Shown in pieces: positions 35,575 to 44,010 of a stretch of DNA of 64,000 bases. The stretch comes from Verrucomicrobiota bacterium (GTDB lineage Bacteria; Verrucomicrobiota; Verrucomicrobiia; JADLBR01). Below the pieces are notes generated by a model. The model had not been told where the DNA came from. It saw only the letters and a list, made by a program, of their open reading frames with translations, and made no database searches. Position 1 is the stretch's first letter. The number at the start of each line of letters is the position of its first letter. A program made the translations under genes and the position numbers. The stretch covers positions 1 through 64,000 of the forward strand of contig JAKQKQ010000296.1 of the NCBI GenBank assembly GCA_029560585.1, written 5' to 3'.

Positions 35575-35592
35575 AATTCCATAATCGGAATT
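35575..35592. promoter_or_regulatory. inverted repeat in an AT-rich divergent promoter region
   Basis: AATTCC (35575-35580) and GGAATT (35587-35592) form a perfect 6-bp inverted repeat with a 6-nt spacer, within a broader imperfect dyad ending in ATTATTGG. It lies between the divergent TPR gene and the winged-helix gene in the most AT-rich DNA nearby. It could be an operator for the downstream operon, whose first gene encodes winged-helix folds. Confidence 0.35.
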
Positions 35593-35653
35593 ATTGGATT
35601 GGGGGCTTTTTCGTCATTTTCATTGCGGCAGATTTGGGTCAAAAGATTATCGA

Positions 35654-36430
35654 ATGGCGAGAATTAGGCAGGCGGGGGACAGGAAGAGGCCCAAGGCATC
35701 GACAGGTGCGATGGCCGGCGAAGCGGCGCGTGTTTCGGTGCTTGTTGGCCTGCGGCGTGCGGGGGGGCGTGGGGCGACTTTGGTCCAGCTGGGGTGTCGG
35801 AAAGTTGGGGATGCGAAGTATCGGGCCATTCGGGCTCTTGTGGGCGAGGGGGCGGTGGTTGTTTTCGGGGATGGGCGCAACGCCTTGGCCGTGCTGGCTG
35901 ATCGCGCGCCGACCGGGGAGGCGCTGGCGCGGAAGATCGATGCGCGCGCATCGATGAAGCGGGGTTGCGCCCTTGGGCGCGAGGACGTGGCCGCGTGGTG
36001 CAGCGCGGCAGAGGAGTTCCTGCTGGATGGGACGTTGCGATTACTGGTGAAGTCGGGGCGGCTGATAGCGTTGCGGCGCGGGGAGGCGACCTTCTATACG
36101 CACGCGGACAGTTTTGTTGCGGTCCAACCGGGGTCACGGCCCAAGGTTTCCGAGCCGGAGAAGCCGTCGGGACACGATGTGCGGTTTCGGGTTGTGGAGG
36201 CATATAGGCGCCTTGTGGAACGGGATGGATTCAGCAACGTGATTATCGCGGACCTCCGCCGGGAGGCTGACATTTCACAGGAGCAATTGGTGGCCCACCT
36301 GCTGGATCAGAGCCGTTGCGGGAGGGCGCATCTGGGGCGCGGAGATTGGTCGCTGGCCGATGAGGCGACGCGTCAGGCGGCGGTGATTGTCGGAGGCGAG
36401 CCGCACTTGAGAGTGCGGCTGGTGGTATAA
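35654..36430 (+). CDS. multi-winged-helix protein, first gene of an ATPase/nuclease operon
   Basis: This protein of about 258 residues seems to be built of tandem winged-helix domains. One lies near 28-70 (SVLVGLRRAGGRGATLVQLG), one near 100-155 (VAAWCSAAEEFLLDGTLRLL ... TFYTHADSF), and one at about 175-255 (VEAYRRLVERDGFSNVIIAD ... LRVRLVV). The last resembles the SelB-like wing modules that accompany some defence ATPases. The start is uncertain: ATG 35654 or ATG 35711 (AGGTG nearby). It ends 5 nt before the ATPase gene. Roles could be DNA binding, autoregulation or bridging between ATPase and DNA. No named family is recognised. Confidence 0.65.
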   Translation: MARIRQAGDRKRPKASTGAMAGEAARVSVLVGLRRAGGRGATLVQLGCRKVGDAKYRAIRALVGEGAVVVFGDGRNALAVLADRAPTGEALARKIDARASMKRGCALGREDVAAWCSAAEEFLLDGTLRLLVKSGRLIALRRGEATFYTHADSFVAVQPGSRPKVSEPEKPSGHDVRFRVVEAYRRLVERDGFSNVIIADLRREADISQEQLVAHLLDQSRCGRAHLGRGDWSLADEATRQAAVIVGGEPHLRVRLVV

Positions 36431-36435
36431 TCGAT

Positions 36436-38496
36436 ATGGCAAATGGACAGCCAGCCGGTGATCGACAGAACCCGTTCGAGGACAATATCGTATTTGAGCC
36501 GCGGCGAGTGGAGCGCCCTGTGACCGGGCTCAATGACGCGGCCTTGGACGCGCTGGCCGCGCGCGTCAGGCCGTTGCTTGGGGGACGGCGTCCGAGGGTG
36601 GATGCCCGGCTGCCCCACGCGGTTCTCGTGACGTCGGTGGAGCCCGGGTTTGGCAAGAGCCATCTGATCGGGCGGCTCTTGGTCAAGTTGGGGGGCGACG
36701 CCACGCTGGTGTACGTGAGGCCCTTTCAGAATCCCGCGACATGTTGGCGCTCGATCCTTCTTCGGGCGGTGCAGGAGTTGGATTATCCCGAGGGTGGGCC
36801 ATCCGGATCGACCCCTCTTGATGCGCTGGCGTGTCATGTCATAGCGGAACTGGTGGCGCGCGCGATACGGGCGGGGCTGGTGGAGGGCGTCGAGCGCGAG
36901 CAGGCGGCACTGCATGTGTGCTCCGATCCGGTGCGCGTTTTTGGTGGGCAGGACGAGGCATGGTCGGGCTGGTTGCGGCGGGAGTTTGGGAATCTGCTGC
37001 CTTTCATGGAAAGCGAACTGCGCAGGTCTGGCCTAGACCTGAAGGCGCTGTCCGGGTCATGGCTGCGCGCCTTTTTCCATTACATTTATTCGCGCGAGGA
37101 TTTTTTGCGGCGAACCATGTGTGTGGATTGGATGAAGGGGGAAGCCCTTGATCCGGGCGAGATCGGCGAGATGGGCATCAGGCCTTCGGATCTGCCCAGA
37201 CCCGATGACTCCGCTGCGGAGCTCAACGACGTGTGCAAGGGCAGGCTTTTCGACCTGTGCGCGCTGGCCGGCTTCCATCGGCCGTTCGTGTTCTGTTTTG
37301 ACCAGACGGAGCTGTACGGCGATGATGCGGAGCTGGCGGCCGTCTTCGGGACGGTGGTGGCCGAGATGGTGCAAAACGGCCTGAATCAGATGACGGTGGT
37401 GACGGCGAATCTGGACCCCTGGACGCGACTCATTCTGCCGCGGTTGCAGTTGGCCTACCGGGACCGATTCTGCAGTCCTGCGATCGAACTGGAGGGGCTG
37501 GATATAGGTCAGGCGCGCGAACTGGCGGGCAGGCGGCTCGAAGAACGCAGGGTCGATGAGGCGACGTCGAGGGTTTTTCTCTCGGCCGAATGGTTGGGCG
37601 GCGTGTTTTCCGAGAAGCAGAGGCATGGGGCGCGGCATTTTCTGCAGCTATGCCGCGCGCGCTGGGAGGTGCTGGCGGGCCGCGAGGCGACGGTTGCGCC
37701 GGAGGCGGGGCTGGCGGAGCTCTACGCGCGCTGCGCCGAAGGGTTCCTGCAGAAACCCAAGCGCCTGCAGTATGAGCCCGACATCTTGCAGTGGCTGGTT
37801 CAGGAGGTGGCGCGGGGCTGGCGTGGGGTGATGGTCTCCGCCCATAGGCACCCGAAGGGCTATTTCTCGGTGCAGTGGGATCTTCCGGGGCGGCGGGTGG
37901 TGTTCGGGTTTGAGAACGGGTCGAACTGGAAACGCTGGGAGGGCATAGCGCGAGACTCGGCGGCGTTGGCGGAAGGGGCGCGCGCGGTGGGCGTGGGCGC
38001 GAAGTCGGTGTTGCTGAGGGTGAGGCGGCATCCGCCGATTCCGGGGTCTTGGAGGATTGCTCCAGATATCGAGGCGGCGAAGCGGTCCCACCTGCACGTT
38101 TTTCGGCTGACGGACAGGCAGCTCGCCCATTTGTATGGTGCCCATGAGTTGTACGCGAACGCGGTGCAGGGGGACATCTCGGCGAGCGGTGTCGAGGTGA
38201 TGCAATTTGTCCGAGGGCGACTGGAATCCTTTTGGCGGCGGCTGTCGGAGCCGCCTGGCGCAGACATCGGGGGCGATGCGTCGGACATTTTTGCGCGTGA
38301 ACCGGAGGAGATTTTGCTCGATGAGGTGCACCGGGTCGTCGGGGAAGCACTCTTCATAGGACTGGAGCACCTTGCGGCTCGGATGTTGCGCCCCTGGGGC
38401 GATGCGGCGATTCTGGATGCGTGCCGACACGAACCGGCGATTGAAGTCGTCGGGGGTGACGGGGCTGTGGCATTGCGATGGCGAACCTACGATTGA
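36436..38496 (+). CDS. ORC/Cdc6-like AAA ATPase of an unassigned operon
   Basis: This 686-residue P-loop ATPase begins with NPFEDNIVF and a short linker. Walker A is SVEPGFGKSH (K74, S75; the usual first Gly is replaced). Walker B is FVFCFDQTEL (D289, Gln in place of Glu), followed by a sensor-like VVTANLD and an Arg-containing LQLAYRDRF. A helical lid follows (LEGLDIGQARELAGRRLEE, then ARHFLQLCRARWEVL), as in ORC/TniB/BrxC-like ATPases. The C-terminal 230 residues are unassigned (ANAVQGDISASGVEVMQF). There is no signal peptide or membrane segment. It is coupled on both sides: 5 nt after the winged-helix gene and 19 nt overlap with the next. Confidence 0.7.
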   Translation: MANGQPAGDRQNPFEDNIVFEPRRVERPVTGLNDAALDALAARVRPLLGGRRPRVDARLPHAVLVTSVEPGFGKSHLIGRLLVKLGGDATLVYVRPFQNPATCWRSILLRAVQELDYPEGGPSGSTPLDALACHVIAELVARAIRAGLVEGVEREQAALHVCSDPVRVFGGQDEAWSGWLRREFGNLLPFMESELRRSGLDLKALSGSWLRAFFHYIYSREDFLRRTMCVDWMKGEALDPGEIGEMGIRPSDLPRPDDSAAELNDVCKGRLFDLCALAGFHRPFVFCFDQTELYGDDAELAAVFGTVVAEMVQNGLNQMTVVTANLDPWTRLILPRLQLAYRDRFCSPAIELEGLDIGQARELAGRRLEERRVDEATSRVFLSAEWLGGVFSEKQRHGARHFLQLCRARWEVLAGREATVAPEAGLAELYARCAEGFLQKPKRLQYEPDILQWLVQEVARGWRGVMVSAHRHPKGYFSVQWDLPGRRVVFGFENGSNWKRWEGIARDSAALAEGARAVGVGAKSVLLRVRRHPPIPGSWRIAPDIEAAKRSHLHVFRLTDRQLAHLYGAHELYANAVQGDISASGVEVMQFVRGRLESFWRRLSEPPGADIGGDASDIFAREPEEILLDEVHRVVGEALFIGLEHLAARMLRPWGDAAILDACRHEPAIEVVGGDGAVALRWRTYD

Positions 38497-39245
38497 GTCT
38501 GGCGGAACTGAAGCGGGCATGCGCGGATCCGCGCTGGCGGTCGGAATTGGCCGAAGGCCGGCGACCGCCGGTGCGCGCGGGCGGCACATCGGCAGGGGGA
38601 CGAGGGGTGGGCGCCCTGTTTCGCGACGGGGTCATGGTGCTGGTGGATCGACTGTTGGATCCTGACGCGCCCCGGACGACACCGATGACCCAGTGGCCTT
38701 CGCTCTGGCGCGAGATGCATCGGCTGTGGGCGGGCCAGGTACTCGATGAGATGGTGGGGGCGGGGCGGGTGGCGGATGCGGCGCGTCTTGCGGAATCCTG
38801 GCGACGATGGTGCGCGGAGGCGGTCGGCTGGCGGGTGGGGCAGGGGCCGCGACTCGATTGGCGGAGAGTTTTTCCGAGGCAAGAGTTTGCCCTGGAGGGG
38901 GTCGTTTTGCCGGTGGGCGACCGGGCGGTATGTCTCGACGGTGCACTGGTGGGTGTGCGGAGGCCGGCGGGGCGAGGACTTGAACTGTCGGACTGCCGCG
39001 GGGAGAAGTCCGCCGACGCAAAGGATGACCTCCTGGATCTGGCCATTGAAAGGCGAGTCTTGGGCGCCGCTCGACCCGGGCTGAGTGCCGTCTTTGTCCT
39101 GGACTACTTCCTTCCGGATCGGGAGACGGTGGTCATGTCTGGAGACGAACTGGAAGCGGTTGCCGCGGAGCGACTCGATCCGGTTCTCGCGCAACTCGCT
39201 GCGCTGCCCGCACCGCCGTTGGAAACTGGGTCCGATGTGCGCTAG
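38478..39245 (+). CDS. probable PD-(D/E)XK (RecB/Cas4-like) nuclease
   Basis: This 255-residue protein has an N-terminal helical part (1-140) and a C-terminal part that follows the RecB/Cas4-type nuclease plan. A first acid lies in AVCLDGALVGVRR (D154). The core strand is LELSDCRGEKS (D172, R174, K177), where D-x-K or E-x-K is expected. A helix follows (DDLLDLAIERRVLG) in the place of the usual D-x-L-Q-L-x-x-Y helix, then a last strand (AVFVLDYFLPD). Because the metal motif is not textbook, activity is uncertain. It overlaps the ATPase gene by 19 nt. Confidence 0.5.
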   Translation: MANLRLSLAELKRACADPRWRSELAEGRRPPVRAGGTSAGGRGVGALFRDGVMVLVDRLLDPDAPRTTPMTQWPSLWREMHRLWAGQVLDEMVGAGRVADAARLAESWRRWCAEAVGWRVGQGPRLDWRRVFPRQEFALEGVVLPVGDRAVCLDGALVGVRRPAGRGLELSDCRGEKSADAKDDLLDLAIERRVLGAARPGLSAVFVLDYFLPDRETVVMSGDELEAVAAERLDPVLAQLAALPAPPLETGSDVR

Positions 39246-39259
39246 ATTTAGGGGTTAAC

Positions 39260-39532
39260 ATGACGAAATTTCTTGTTTTCATCGCGGTGATTGTCGGGCT
39301 GGTGATGTGGATTCGGCGGGGACTCAGGCGGCTGGTGCGAAGGTCGGCCAGTTTCCAGGGGAGGCCGGGGGAGAGGAGCGTGCGGCTGGTGCCCTTCTAC
39401 GATGCCGAGAACAAGAAAGTGATCATGATTCCCGAGGACGAACTGGAGCCCGGCATGCGCAAGGTTCGGATTCCCGGGCTCGATACCGAAGCATACGTCT
39501 CGCAGGATGATCGAGCCCGACGGAACACCTGA
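39260..39532 (+). CDS. small single-helix membrane protein
   Basis: This 90-residue protein has one N-terminal membrane helix (MTKFLVFIAVIVGLVMWI), a strongly basic stretch (RRGLRRLVRR) and a soluble tail ending in DTEAYVSQDDRARRNT. An AGGGG box lies just before the ATG, and it follows the nuclease-like gene by 14 nt, so it is probably the fourth gene of that operon. It could also be an unrelated gene read from the same promoter. The family is not recognised. Confidence 0.6.
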   Translation: MTKFLVFIAVIVGLVMWIRRGLRRLVRRSASFQGRPGERSVRLVPFYDAENKKVIMIPEDELEPGMRKVRIPGLDTEAYVSQDDRARRNT

Positions 39533-39539
39533 GGCCGGG

Positions 39540-40991
39540 TCAGGGTTTCGTGGCTTCGACTTTACCGCACGCGCGGATACCGGTGCCCCTGATTTTGAGG
39601 GCCTTGTCACCGAGGTCCTGGCGGATCTGCCCGGCGGAAGCCTCGAGGTGCCGGACGACATCGGGGTGCTGTGCGGCCACGTCGGTGGTTTCGCCGGGGT
39701 CTTTCGCGAGGTCGAAAAGAGACAGGCCGATCTGGGCGGTCGCATATTCGACGGGGATGCCGCCGGCACCACCGGGTTTTCCGCCGAGCGTTCGGTACTT
39801 GTGGGGGAAGTGGAGCTTCCAGTTGCCAGAGCGGACGGCCTCGAGGCTTTCGCCCCAGTAGAAACTCAGGAACTCATGCGGCGAACGAGCGTTTTCCCTG
39901 CCGCACATGAGGGGCCAGATATCGAGGCCGTCGATCTTGTGGTCGGGCAATTTGGCACCGATGAGGCCGGCGATGGTGGGCAGAATGTCGATGGTCATGG
40001 CGGGCTCGCGGCAAGTGGTGCCCGCGGGGATCTTGCCGGGCCACCACATGATGCAGGGCACGCGGCATCCGCCGTCGAACATGGTGCCCTTGCCTTCTCT
40101 GAGCGGCAGGGCAGAGCCGGCGTGATCCCCGTAACTGAGCCACGGGCCGTTGTCGGATGCGAATACCACGCACGTGTCGCGGTCAAGACCCGTTCGGCGC
40201 AGGGCCTCAACGATCTGGCCGACGGACCAATCGACCTCCATGACGACGTCGCCGAAAAGCCCGGCGCCGCTCTTGTCGCGAAACTTGTCGGAGACGTGGA
40301 GGGGCACGTGGACCATCGAATGCGGGACATAGAGCAGGAAGGGCCGACCCTTGTTCTTCTCGATGAATGCGACGGCGTGTTGGGTGTACCACGTGGTGAG
40401 CTGGTTCTGCTCGGCGTCTCCGACCTGCGGGATCTTGATATCGTTTCCCTCGATGAGAGGCAGGTGCGGCCATTTCTTGAGGCGCTCCTCCATCGGCAAT
40501 TGGCGCACGCCGGGGTGGTATGGCCACATGTCATTTGAGTAGGGGAGCCCGAAATACTCGTCGAAGCCGTGCTGCAAGGGAAGGAACTGCCGGAGGTGGC
40601 CGAGGTGCCATTTGCCGAAGCATGCCGTGGCGTATCCTTTCTGCTTGGCGATCTCGCCAAGGGTGATCTCTTCCTGGCCGATGCCGCTGCGGGACTGTGG
40701 GCCGAGTGCGCCGAGGATTCCGATGCGGACGCTGTGGCAACCGGTCATCAGCGCTGCGCGGGAGGCAGAGCAGACCGCCTGGCTCACGTAAAAATCGGTG
40801 AAGACTCGACCCTCCTTCGCGAGCCTATCCAGGTTGGGTGTCTTGTACGCCCTGGCCCCGAAGGGTCCGATGTCGGCGTAGCCCATGTCGTCGATGTAAA
40901 TGATGACAAAGTTCGGTGGCCGGTCGGTGGCCGGGGCGGGGGCAACGAATGACGAGAGCAGGAGTGCGAGGAGGGTCCATCGGACGTGCAT
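39540..40991 (-). CDS. secreted type I sulfatase
   Basis: This exported sulfatase (483 residues) has a signal peptide ([15 protein letters not shown]) and the formylglycine-type active site CSASR in [15 protein letters not shown]. Metal-binding acids are seen in IIYIDDMGY and [10 protein letters not shown]. The C-x-A-x-R signature marks the S1 family, whose members desulfate polysaccharides or glycosides. The cysteine must be oxidised by a maturase not seen here. A start at ATG 41006, 15 nt upstream, is also possible: GGAGG is there but only 2 nt away. It converges with the ATPase/nuclease operon. Confidence 0.9.
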   Translation of the reverse strand: MHVRWTLLALLLSSFVAPAPATDRPPNFVIIYIDDMGYADIGPFGARAYKTPNLDRLAKEGRVFTDFYVSQAVCSASRAALMTGCHSVRIGILGALGPQSRSGIGQEEITLGEIAKQKGYATACFGKWHLGHLRQFLPLQHGFDEYFGLPYSNDMWPYHPGVRQLPMEERLKKWPHLPLIEGNDIKIPQVGDAEQNQLTTWYTQHAVAFIEKNKGRPFLLYVPHSMVHVPLHVSDKFRDKSGAGLFGDVVMEVDWSVGQIVEALRRTGLDRDTCVVFASDNGPWLSYGDHAGSALPLREGKGTMFDGGCRVPCIMWWPGKIPAGTTCREPAMTIDILPTIAGLIGAKLPDHKIDGLDIWPLMCGRENARSPHEFLSFYWGESLEAVRSGNWKLHFPHKYRTLGGKPGGAGGIPVEYATAQIGLSLFDLAKDPGETTDVAAQHPDVVRHLEASAGQIRQDLGDKALKIRGTGIRACGKVEATKP

Positions 40992-41050
40992 GGCGGAAGA
41001 ATACATTTCCTCCGGGCGAGAGCCAATGGCCAATCGCGGGGCGAAGGGGG

Positions 41051-41581
41051 TCAAGGTGCGAGGCGGGCTTTGTGCGCGCGGGCGACGGCGATGTACTTTT
41101 CTGCCAGCCCGCGAATGAGTTCCCTCTCTTGCTCGGTCACGGCGCGGACGACCTTGGCGGGGGCTCCCAGTACGAGACTGCCGGGGGGGATGATCATGCG
41201 CCGGGTCACGAGCGCGCCGGCGCCAACGATGCTTCCTTTGCCGACCACCGCACCGTCCAGGATGGTCGAACTCATCCCGATAAGGCATTCGTCCTCGATC
41301 GTGCACGCGTGGATCATGGCCCGGTGACCGATGGTGACGCGGGCACCGACGATGCTGGGGAAATCGTCGGCGAGGTGGACGACCGAGCCATCCTGGATGT
41401 TCGAGGCTTCCCCGACTTCGATCCGGTTGATGTCGCCGCGCAGGACGGTCCCGTACCAGATGCTGGCGTCTGGTCCGATGGTGACGTCGCCGCAGATGTC
41501 GGCGGAAGGGGCTATGAAGGCGGAGGCATGAATTTTTGGCGCGGAGCCGAGATATCGGGCGAGCCGTTGGTCGAAGGTCAT
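41051..41581 (-). CDS. gamma-class carbonic anhydrase-like protein
   Basis: This 176-residue protein folds as a left-handed beta-helix of hexapeptide repeats ([19 protein letters not shown] and following). Metal-ligand histidines are in VVHLADD and [10 protein letters not shown], as in gamma-carbonic anhydrases, and [16 protein letters not shown] with the C-terminal helix completes the family plan (YrdA/CaiE/PaaY group). Hydration of CO2 is possible, but many members have no shown activity. It lies between the sulfatase gene and the divergent hemW. Confidence 0.87.
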   Translation of the reverse strand: MTFDQRLARYLGSAPKIHASAFIAPSADICGDVTIGPDASIWYGTVLRGDINRIEVGEASNIQDGSVVHLADDFPSIVGARVTIGHRAMIHACTIEDECLIGMSSTILDGAVVGKGSIVGAGALVTRRMIIPPGSLVLGAPAKVVRAVTEQERELIRGLAEKYIAVARAHKARLAP

Positions 41582-41643
41582 GATGGAGTTCTCCCGCTGG
41601 CGCGGGGAGCGATCAAGCCCTAAGTTTGGTGCAACGAGGCGCG

Positions 41644-42738
41644 ATGAAAGTGATCGAACACCTGTACATTCACGTGCCGTTTTGCCCGCGGGTGTGTCCC
41701 TATTGTGCTTTCTACGTCGTGCCGGCGGATCGGCGAAAGAGCGGGCCACTGGTGGAGGCACTGCTGGCCGAACTGCGTTTCCGGGAGCGGGCGTCAGAGA
41801 TTCGACCGCGGACCATCTATCTGGGCGGTGGGACGCCGTCCGCACTCTCGACGGGGGATCTGGCTCGGCTGATCGGAGGGCTGGGCGATCGGGCCGGGGG
41901 CGCTGTTGAGTTCACGATCGAGGTGAATCCGACGACACTGTCGCCGGAGAAGGCGGGGCTACTTCGGTCCCTGGGCGTCAATCGCGCGAGCCTCGGGGCG
42001 CAGTCATTTGATGTGGGAGCCCTCGCCACCCTGGGTCGGCAGCATGGGCCCGAGAGGATCAGGCGAACGTTTGAGATCCTGAGGGGGGCGGGTTTCGGGA
42101 ACATCGGGGTGGACTTGATCCATGGGGTGCCTGGGCAGGCCGAGGATTCGTGGTGGGAGACGCTTGACGAGGCCCTGGGGCTTCACCCAGAACACCTGTC
42201 CGCGTACGGTTTGACCTACGAGGAGGATACGCCGTTCTTCGATAGACTCGCGGCGGGCGAATGGGTGCGGGATGAGGCATTAGAGATTCGGTTATTCCTG
42301 GGCACCCGACGAATTCTCGAGGGGGCGGGATACGTTCCCTACGAGGTCTCGAATTTTGCCCTGCCGGGATTCGAGTCAGAGCACAACCTGGCCTATTGGC
42401 GGGGGCGGGACTATCTGGGGCTGGGGCCGTCAGCGGTTTCGACAATCGGGGGCAGGCGCTGGCGCACGGCGGCGGATCTCGGACAATACTTGGCGGCGGC
42501 GGATTCGGGTGAATGGCCGGAGGAGGAGGTGGAGTATCTGGACGAGGATCTTCGGCGGCGCGAGCGAATGATGTTTGGGCTCAGGACTCGCGAGGGGGTG
42601 GACGGCGCAGGGTTCGAAGAGGAGTTGGCCGGTCTGCGGGAGGCGGGATACGCGGACCTTTCCGGGGGCCGATGGAGGTTGACCGCGGAGGGGTTGTTGC
42701 GCGCGGATGCGGTTGGCGCGCTATTCGCGCGGGGTTGA
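41644..42738 (+). CDS. hemW: HemW-type radical SAM protein
   Basis: This 364-residue radical SAM protein has the cluster motif CPRVCPYC (C-x3-C-x2-C) in YIHVPFCPRVCPYCAF, then YLGGGTPS and the HemN/HemW-typical IGVDLIHGVPGQ. The shorter length and lack of the HemN N-terminal region fit HemW, a haem-binding protein involved in haem delivery, rather than oxygen-independent coproporphyrinogen dehydrogenase. A haem chaperone would suit a cell with haem-copper oxidase genes, though they are 16 kb away. The GCGATG start lies 62 nt from the divergent carbonic anhydrase gene. Confidence 0.88.
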   Translation: MKVIEHLYIHVPFCPRVCPYCAFYVVPADRRKSGPLVEALLAELRFRERASEIRPRTIYLGGGTPSALSTGDLARLIGGLGDRAGGAVEFTIEVNPTTLSPEKAGLLRSLGVNRASLGAQSFDVGALATLGRQHGPERIRRTFEILRGAGFGNIGVDLIHGVPGQAEDSWWETLDEALGLHPEHLSAYGLTYEEDTPFFDRLAAGEWVRDEALEIRLFLGTRRILEGAGYVPYEVSNFALPGFESEHNLAYWRGRDYLGLGPSAVSTIGGRRWRTAADLGQYLAAADSGEWPEEEVEYLDEDLRRRERMMFGLRTREGVDGAGFEEELAGLREAGYADLSGGRWRLTAEGLLRADAVGALFARG

Positions 42739-42753
42739 CGCGCCGCCCCGAAC

Positions 42754-43908
42754 TCAGGGCTTGGGTTGGGGCCCGGGGGGAGTCTCTTCCGAGTCGGGCA
42801 CGAATCCGTCGTCCTTCTCGGGTCTGGAGGCAATCTCGAAATAGATGCGCTTCAAGAAATTCTCGTCTGGCTGGATGGATTGAAGGCTTGGCGCAACGGC
42901 GGGGCGGGAGACCGCGCTGTAGACATTCCAGGCGTTCAGGGCGGCATCGAGGCGCCCAAGTGCGCGCAGGGCGAGCGCCTGGCCCAGGATCGCCGCCGAC
43001 CGAACGTGGGATCCCGCCTGATGGATGCTCTGCGCATGTTCGAAGGCGGCCTGGGCCTCTCCGTTGGCCCCCATGCCCAACAGCGCGGCACCGGCGCCGA
43101 TCCAGAGCTTTGGTTGGGCTTTGGAGATCTTGGCCGAGTCGGTGAATGCCGAGGCCGCGGAAGGCCAGTCGGCGCGGCGGAGGTAAATTTCGGCGCGCAG
43201 CGATTTGGCGTCAATGTCATTGGGATCAACCGCGAGCAGCGCATCGATGTCGGCGAGGGCCTTGTCGAGCGAACCGCCGTTCGCGAGGAGGCCGGCCCGC
43301 ATTTTCCGGGCCTCGAGGGCACCGGGATCAGCGGCGATGATCCGATCGAGCTGGGCGATGGCATCATCGGCTTTTCCGATCAGCTCAGCCGCCCTAGCCC
43401 TCACCATCAGGACTCGGTCCTCAGGCAAGCCGCGGGCGATGGCGCCCGCCGCATCATCCAAGGCGCCTTGGGCATCCTTGAGCTGGAGTCGGCTCATGGC
43501 ACGGCCGAGCCAGAGATCGGCTTTGGAATTGTTGATCGTGATCGCCCGCGAGAAATGTTCGACGGCCATCCGGTGCTCTCCCACGGCAGCGGCCGCACGA
43601 GCCGCGTCGACGCTGGCCGAGAAATGGCTGTCGAGGGGCAGCACGTCGCGGCCAATGTGTTGCGCGATCTGCAGGATTCCGAACAGGGCGCCGGACAGGC
43701 ACGCGAGCCAGACGACGGTGCTGACGAGATGTCTCACCCAGTAATATGGAGATTCGATGTCTGGCAGCACGTGGCCTCCCGAGCAATAAGAATGGCACAT
43801 CGGCGGGCAGGATGCACGCGGATGCTGCCAGTTTTTTTCGCGGGTGGCCCACGGGAAGTCGTTTTGATCGGGGGTCGTTGATGGGGACAGCGGGTGGTTT
43901 TCAGCCAT
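42754..43908 (-). CDS. TPR membrane protein with Cys-rich N-terminus
   Basis: This protein of about 384 residues starts with a polar region containing a cysteine/histidine cluster (CPPMCHSYCSGGH), which may bind metal. One membrane helix follows (about 58-78; STVVWLACLSGALFGILQ), then about six TPR-like repeats, for example EHRMAVEHFSRAITINNSKA and SLDKALADIDALLAVDPN. The overall plan matches the TPR protein at 34601-35539, with added N-terminal cysteines. An ATG at 43950 would add 14 residues. It is divergent from the roadblock gene. The function is unknown. Confidence 0.72.
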   Translation of the reverse strand: MAENHPLSPSTTPDQNDFPWATREKNWQHPRASCPPMCHSYCSGGHVLPDIESPYYWVRHLVSTVVWLACLSGALFGILQIAQHIGRDVLPLDSHFSASVDAARAAAAVGEHRMAVEHFSRAITINNSKADLWLGRAMSRLQLKDAQGALDDAAGAIARGLPEDRVLMVRARAAELIGKADDAIAQLDRIIAADPGALEARKMRAGLLANGGSLDKALADIDALLAVDPNDIDAKSLRAEIYLRRADWPSAASAFTDSAKISKAQPKLWIGAGAALLGMGANGEAQAAFEHAQSIHQAGSHVRSAAILGQALALRALGRLDAALNAWNVYSAVSRPAVAPSLQSIQPDENFLKRIYFEIASRPEKDDGFVPDSEETPPGPQPKP

Positions 43909-44010
43909 CGGATTGTCCAAATGAGTGCTGGTATTTGTCCGAAAGCGCATTAGCCTATAACCGATGGAGTTGTATGTTTTGCCAAGGGTTTGAGGCAGGT
44001 GGCATAGTGC

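Noticed and set aside
35654-39245. Assignment as BREX, Wadjet or a Tn7-like module
   Set aside because: No methylase, SMC protein, transposase or PglZ gene is adjacent, and the ATPase motifs do not match those families closely enough.
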